The notes under the pieces: generated by a model
Told to the model about the DNA's origin: nothing
Databases searched by the model: none
What the model saw: the letters and a program-made list of their open reading frames with translations, nothing else
Part shown: piece after piece, positions 59,800-64,000 of the stretch
How positions within the stretch are numbered: the first letter of the stretch is position 1
How the letters are laid out: each line of letters begins with the position of its first letter
DNA from: Georgenia sp. M64
GTDB taxonomy: Bacteria; Actinomycetota; Actinomycetes; Actinomycetales; Actinomycetaceae
Reading direction: 5' to 3'
Assembly (NCBI RefSeq): GCF_038049925.1
Contig: NZ_CP145809.1
Location: 1-64,000, forward strand
Length of the DNA: 64,000 nucleotides
Position numbers and translations under genes: made by a program

Positions 59800-62522
59800 G
59801 TGACCACTCTGGCTGCACCGGCGGGCGTCCCTCCCGTGATCCGCTCCCGACCTCTCGCGCGCCGCTCACCGCTGCCGTGGCCGCTTGACGACGACGCCGC
59901 CCGGCGTCCGGCCCTGCTGACACCCGGGGGGGAGGTGCTCACCCACGGTGCGCTCCGCGACCGTGTCGAGCAGCTCGTCGGTGTGCTCCCGGACGTCGCC
60001 GAGGGGCGCCGGCTGGTGCACCTGCCGATGAGCACCGACGTCGGGGCCGTGACGGCGTACCTGGCCACGCTGGAGGCGGGCCATGTGGCGCTGGTCACCT
60101 CCGACGACGCCCGGGCCGCCACCATCGTCGGGCGCTACCGGCCGGACGTGTCCTGGACCGGTGAGGCCGGCCGGCCCTTCGCGGTGGCGTCGTCCGCCCC
60201 GCTGCACCTGCTCCACCCGGACCTGGCGTTGCTCCTCAGCACCTCGGCAGCACCGGCTCACCCAAGCTGGTGCGGCTCTCCCACGAGAACGTGCTCTCCA
60301 ACGCCGCCGCCATTGCCGAGGCGCTGCGCATCTCGGCGGAGGACCGGGCCCTCAGCAGCCTGCCGCTGCACTACACCTTCGGCCTGTCGGTCCTGCACTC
60401 CCACCTCACGGCGGGTGGGTCCGTCGTGCTGCACGACGCCTCGGTGCTCGACGAGAGCCTGTGGGACGTGCTGGACGGGCTGCACGTCACGACGCTGGCG
60501 GTGGTGCCGCACATGGTCGAGCTCGCGGAGTCGACCGGCGCTCTCGCACGACCGCACCCCTCCCTGCGTCTCCTCGCGCAGGCCGGCGGCCCGATGTCGC
60601 CCGAGAGGGTGCTCCGCACGGCCGCGCTCGGCCGGGCCGGCGGGTGGGACCTCGCCGTCATGTACGGGCAGACCGAGGCCACCGCCCGGATCTGCGTGCT
60701 CGACCCGGCGCACGTCACCGACTGCCCCGACGCCGTGGGCGCACCGGTCGCGGGCACGTCCGTGAGCATCGACGCCTCGGTCCCCGAGGCCGCCGACGGC
60801 ACCGGCGAGGTGGTGGTCCGCGGCCCCGGCGTCATGATGGGCTACGCCGAGCATCCGGACGACCTCGCGCTCGGCGTCATGATCTCGGAGCTGCGCACCG
60901 GTGACCTGGGCAGGTTCGGCCCGGACGGACTGCTCCGGCTGGCCGGCCGCCGCTCCGGGTTCGTCAAGGTCATGGGCCTCCGGGTCGACGTCGCGGCGGT
61001 GGAGCGCCGCCTGGACGCGGCCGGCCTCACGGCGTGCGTCGGCGCGGACGGGACGGGTCTGACCGTGGCGGTCGAGCCGGAGACCGCCCACCCCGCCGCA
61101 CGGACCAACGACCGGGCACGTCGGGTCGCCGCGGACGCCGCGGGCGTGGGCGTCGCCGCGGTGGCCGTCACCGTGGCCCCGTTGCCCCGCCTGGGCAACG
61201 CGAAGGTGGACCGTCGGGCGTGCGTCGCCCTCGTCCGGGTCTCCGCCGAGCCGGCCCGCGTCGCCGGGACGGCGCACGACGGGGACGATGACGCGGCCGG
61301 TGACGCGAGCGGCACCGCGGCCGCCGACCTGGCGGCCGCCGTCGGGCAGGTGCTCGGTGTGGACAGCGTCGACCTGAGCAGGACGTTCGTCCAGCACGGT
61401 GGCGACTCGCTCAGCCACGTCCAGGCCTCGGTCGTGCTCGAGAACCTCGTCGGCCCGCTGCCCAGCGGCTGGCACCACCGCCCGCTGCGCGAGCTCCTCG
61501 ACGACGTGCCGGCGGCCACGCCGCGCGATGCGGGTGCCGGCCGGGAAGCTCGCCGCCGGCGCACGGTGGAGACGTCGGTGCTGCTCCGCGCCGTCGCCGT
61601 CGTGATCATCTGCGGGTCCCACGCCGACCTCTTCCGGGTGCTGGGCGGCGCGCACACCCTCCTCGCGGTGGCGGGGTTCAACGCGGCCCGGTTCGGGCTC
61701 TCGGTGACGACGGCGGGGGGACGTTGGCGCAGCACCGCACGGATGGTCGTCGGCCTGGCCGTGCCGACGGCAGCGGTGGCAGCCGTCGGCATGATCACCG
61801 AGGAGCGGTACGGGTGGGCGAACCTGGTGCTCCTGAACTGGGTCCTCGGCGACGTCGCGTACGGGTTCCGCAACGAGCTGTGGTTCGTCGACGCGCTGGT
61901 CGCGGCGCTGGTGACCTTCACGGCCCTGCTCACTGTGCCCTCCCTCGCCCGCGCCTGGCACCGGGACCCCTGGCGGCTCGCGACGGCCGTGGCGGTCGTG
62001 GCGCTCGTGCCGCGCTTCGTCGTCCTGCACCTGGGTGAGGGGGTGCTGCGCGGGATCATGCCCACCACGTTCTGGCTCTTCGCGGTGGGCGCCTCGGTGG
62101 CGCTCGCGGACACCCGACGACGCCGCCTGGCGGCCCTGGGCGTCGCGGTGGTCGGTGGGGCGTCCTTCTTCCCTGACGACCCGGTCCGCAACGCCACCGT
62201 CGTCGCGGGGATCGTCGCCCTGGCCCTGGTGCCCCGGGTGCCCGTCCCAGCCGGCGCCGTGCGGGTGGTGGCCCTCCTCGCGTCGGCGTCCCTGTACATC
62301 TACCTCGTGCAGTTCCAGATCCTCGACGTGGTGCGCGACCCCCTCGCCGGGACGGTGGTGTCGATCGCGGCGGGTTGCCTGCTGTGGCGGCTGGCGGACC
62401 GCCCGGTGCGGCACCTGCAGGATCTCGTGCCCGTGCCCGTGCCCGTGCCCGTTCTCCCGTCGGACGACGGGGCCCGGTGTGCGGTCGGCGCCGAGCGGCG
62501 CGACCTCAGCCGATCTCGCTGA
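59800..62522 (+). pseudogene. Adenylation-carrier-membrane acyltransferase fusion, frameshifted
   Basis: The gene encodes an AMP-binding (adenylation) domain, a carrier domain and a C-terminal acyltransferase-type membrane domain. GTG 59800 begins the domain. At about 60246-60247 the A3 core should read STSGSTGSPK but the frame breaks after STS: one base is missing from a GGG run, and the remaining frame runs on from 60248 to 62522. After the break come QTEATARICVL, the carrier serine in HGGDSLSHVQASV and nine to ten membrane helices ending ADRPVRHLQDL. Restoring one base gives about 908 residues. Sequencing error in the G run is possible. Confidence 0.8.
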
Positions 62523-63429
62523 GGACCTCCGCGGCGATGAGGTCGAGGTGCTCGAGGTCGGTCATGTCCAGGCACTGCAGGTACAGCCGGGAGACCCCCA
62601 GCTCGGCCATCTCCGCGATGCCCTCGAGCACCTCGTCCGGGGTGCCCGCCAGGCCGTGCTCGCGCAGCTCGGCCGGCTCGCGTCCGATGGCGTCGGCCCG
62701 GCGGGTGACCTCGGCCTCGTCGGCGCCCACGCACGCGACGAACGCGGCCGAGTAGACGAGCTCGCCGGGGTCGCGGCCGGCCTCCTCGCACGCGGCCCGC
62801 ACCCGGGCGATCTGGTGACGCATCTCGGACTTCTCGGGGAAGGACTGGTTGTACTCGGCGCCGAACCGGGCCGCCAGGCGCGGGGTCCGGCGGGGCCCGC
62901 CACCGCCGATGATGATCGGCAGCGGGTCCTGCACCGGCTTGGGCAGCGCGGGAGAGTGCTCGAGGCGGTAGTTCTCACCGGTGAAGTCGAAGGTCTCGCC
63001 GACCGGCGTGCCCCACAGGCCCGTGACGATCTCGAGCTGCTCCTCGAGCATGCCGAACCGCCTGGCCGGGAAGGGCACCCCGTAGGCCCGGTGCTCCTGC
63101 TCGAACCACCCCGTGCCCAGGCCGAGCTCGACGCGACCGCCGGACATCGCGTCCACCTGAGCCACCTGCACGGCCAGCAGACCCGGGTGGCGGAAGGTGG
63201 CGGATGAGACGAGGGTGCCGAGCCGGATGGTCGAGGTCTCCCGCGCCAGGCCTGCGAGAGTCACCCAGGAGTCCGTGGGACCGGGCAGCGGGTTCCCGTC
63301 ACCCATGCGCAGGAAGTGGTCGGAGCGGAAGAACGCGTCGAAGCCCAGGGCCTCGGCGCGTCGGGCCATCGCGAGCTGGTCGTCGTAGGAGGCGCCCTGC
63401 TGGGGCTCGGTGAAGATCCTCAGGTCCAT
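62506..63429 (-). CDS. LLM class F420-dependent oxidoreductase (II)
   Basis: This 307-residue protein has MDLRIFTEPQQGASYDDQLAMARRAEALGFDAFFRSDHFL, AQVDAMSGGRVELGLGTGWFEQEHRAYGV and PIIIGGGGPRRTPRLAARFGAEYNQSF, which define the F420-dependent TIGR03560-like LLM group. It is a different subgroup from the 57-58 kb enzyme. ATG 63429 starts the domain; an upstream in-frame start would add a non-domain peptide. Its end overlaps the fusion gene by 17 bases. Confidence 0.9.
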   Translation of the reverse strand: MDLRIFTEPQQGASYDDQLAMARRAEALGFDAFFRSDHFLRMGDGNPLPGPTDSWVTLAGLARETSTIRLGTLVSSATFRHPGLLAVQVAQVDAMSGGRVELGLGTGWFEQEHRAYGVPFPARRFGMLEEQLEIVTGLWGTPVGETFDFTGENYRLEHSPALPKPVQDPLPIIIGGGGPRRTPRLAARFGAEYNQSFPEKSEMRHQIARVRAACEEAGRDPGELVYSAAFVACVGADEAEVTRRADAIGREPAELREHGLAGTPDEVLEGIAEMAELGVSRLYLQCLDMTDLEHLDLIAAEVLSEIG

Positions 63430-63570
63430 GCACCCACCCTGCCAGAGCCGGCCGACGACCGGCCCGCGGGCGGGCACGAGTGCGCGGCCGGCTGCTCCGG
63501 GGATCCACGCGCTCGTGCGGCACGTGCGCGCGGGTGTGCCGGTCCCGTGCCACGCCTACCCTTGGACCAC

Positions 63571-64000
63571 ATGACCGTCGACGTCGCGCGCCTCCGCCTG
63601 GCCGCACAACGCCTCGTCGGCCCGCGCGAACCGACCGCCGCCGCCGTGGTCCGGTGGATGACCGCGATGCAGGCGCAGGACTACCCAGGCGCCCTGGCGT
63701 CGGTGATGCTGCGTACGGAGCGCGCCGGCGCCCCCGACGGCGGCGGCGCCCCCCATCGCGGCCCGGACGACGGCGATGCCACCGACCACCGCGGCGTCCG
63801 CGCCGCCCTGGACACCGGCGCCGTGGTGCGCTCCTGGCCGATGCGCGGCACCCTCCACCTGGTGCCCGCCGAGGACCTGGGCTGGATGCTCGCGCTGACG
63901 AGCGAGCGGCTCCTCACCGGCGCCGCCCGCCGTCGCGAGCAGCTCGGCATCGACGAGGCGATGCTCGGGCGCGCGACGACCCTCGCCGTCGAGGCCCTCA
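63571..64000 (+). CDS. Winged-helix protein, AlkZ-like, partial
   Basis: The frame opens at ATG 63571 and has no stop before the window edge, leaving 143 codons. The N-terminus DVARLRLAAQRLVGPR, RWMTAMQAQDYPGALASVMLR and the WPMRGTLHLVPAEDLGWMLAL segment match the DNA-binding winged-helix family (HTH_42) that includes AlkZ DNA glycosylases, which act on DNA damage. A low-complexity insert, APDGGGAPHRGPDDGDATDHRG, interrupts the first domain. Confidence 0.8.
   Translation, partial: MTVDVARLRLAAQRLVGPREPTAAAVVRWMTAMQAQDYPGALASVMLRTERAGAPDGGGAPHRGPDDGDATDHRGVRAALDTGAVVRSWPMRGTLHLVPAEDLGWMLALTSERLLTGAARRREQLGIDEAMLGRATTLAVEAL

Noticed and set aside
62428..62452. A short run of GTGCCC repeats (VPVPVPV) at the end of the fusion gene
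   Set aside because: Only four units in a poorly conserved tail; it is slippage-prone sequence rather than a regulatory array.

Overview
The window is high-GC DNA from an actinobacterial chromosome, and it opens at the replication origin. Gene order over the first 29 kb is the conserved actinobacterial one: dnaA, dnaN, gnd, recF, dciA, gyrB, gyrA, a DUF3566 gene, tRNA-Ile, a DLW-39 mini-gene, tRNA-Ala, later ppiA, a rhomboid, crgA, a DUF881 gene, pabA, and the division/kinase operon fhaA-fhaB-pstP-rodA-pbpA-pknA-pknB. Gene content and order fit the Micrococcales (a Cellulomonas- or Georgenia-like organism). That placement is an inference from content, not a database match.

Layout. (1) 1-11.7 kb: the origin and DNA replication block, with DnaA boxes upstream of dnaA, in the dnaA-dnaN gap and before gyrB. 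(2) 11.8-16.2 kb: two tRNAs, a small DUF6653-like membrane protein, a DUF2975/HTH pair behind a palindromic operator, an SDR epimerase and an Ala/Lys-rich membrane-anchored protein. (3) 16.4-29.1 kb: cell-envelope genes, ending in one minus-strand operon of seven genes (29.1 to 20.2 kb) in which most cistrons overlap by 1-4 bases. (4) 29.4-31.1 kb: a tRNA-Leu with a strong terminator, then an Ltp-type repeat protein and a possible phage metallopeptidase remnant. (5) 31.3-35.7 kb: GerW-like and flotillin-like proteins, and a secreted pectate lyase with a clear promoter and a LacI-type operator. (6) 36.2-39.5 kb: a SAM riboswitch reading into an OsmC protein, a sodium/solute symporter-type carrier and a YeiH-type exporter, all translationally coupled. 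(7) 39.5-44.5 kb: TetR and STAS genes with tandem operators between them, a phosphodiesterase, an MTA/SAH nucleosidase coupled to luxS, and small hypotheticals. (8) 44.9-49.0 kb: nrdHIEF behind two NrdR boxes. (9) 49.2-53.8 kb: a GH51 arabinofuranosidase reduced to fused ends, a GH2 beta-galactosidase and a GyrI-like protein. (10) 53.9-58.5 kb: an SDR, an intact IS1380-type insertion sequence with a target duplication, a diacylglycerol-kinase-like enzyme and an LLM oxidoreductase. (11) 58.6-64 kb: a 4'-phosphopantetheinyl transferase divergent from a frameshifted adenylation-carrier-membrane acyltransferase fusion, a second LLM oxidoreductase, and the start of a winged-helix (AlkZ-like) gene that runs off the window.

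The most promising unusual systems are the SAM-riboswitch operon at 36.2-39.5 kb, a sulfur-related transport unit of unknown substrate, and the single-chain Dlt-like A-T-acyltransferase with its own PPTase at 59.2-62.5 kb. The tRNA-Leu/Ltp/phage-remnant region and the GH51 deletion are signs of past transfer and gene decay.
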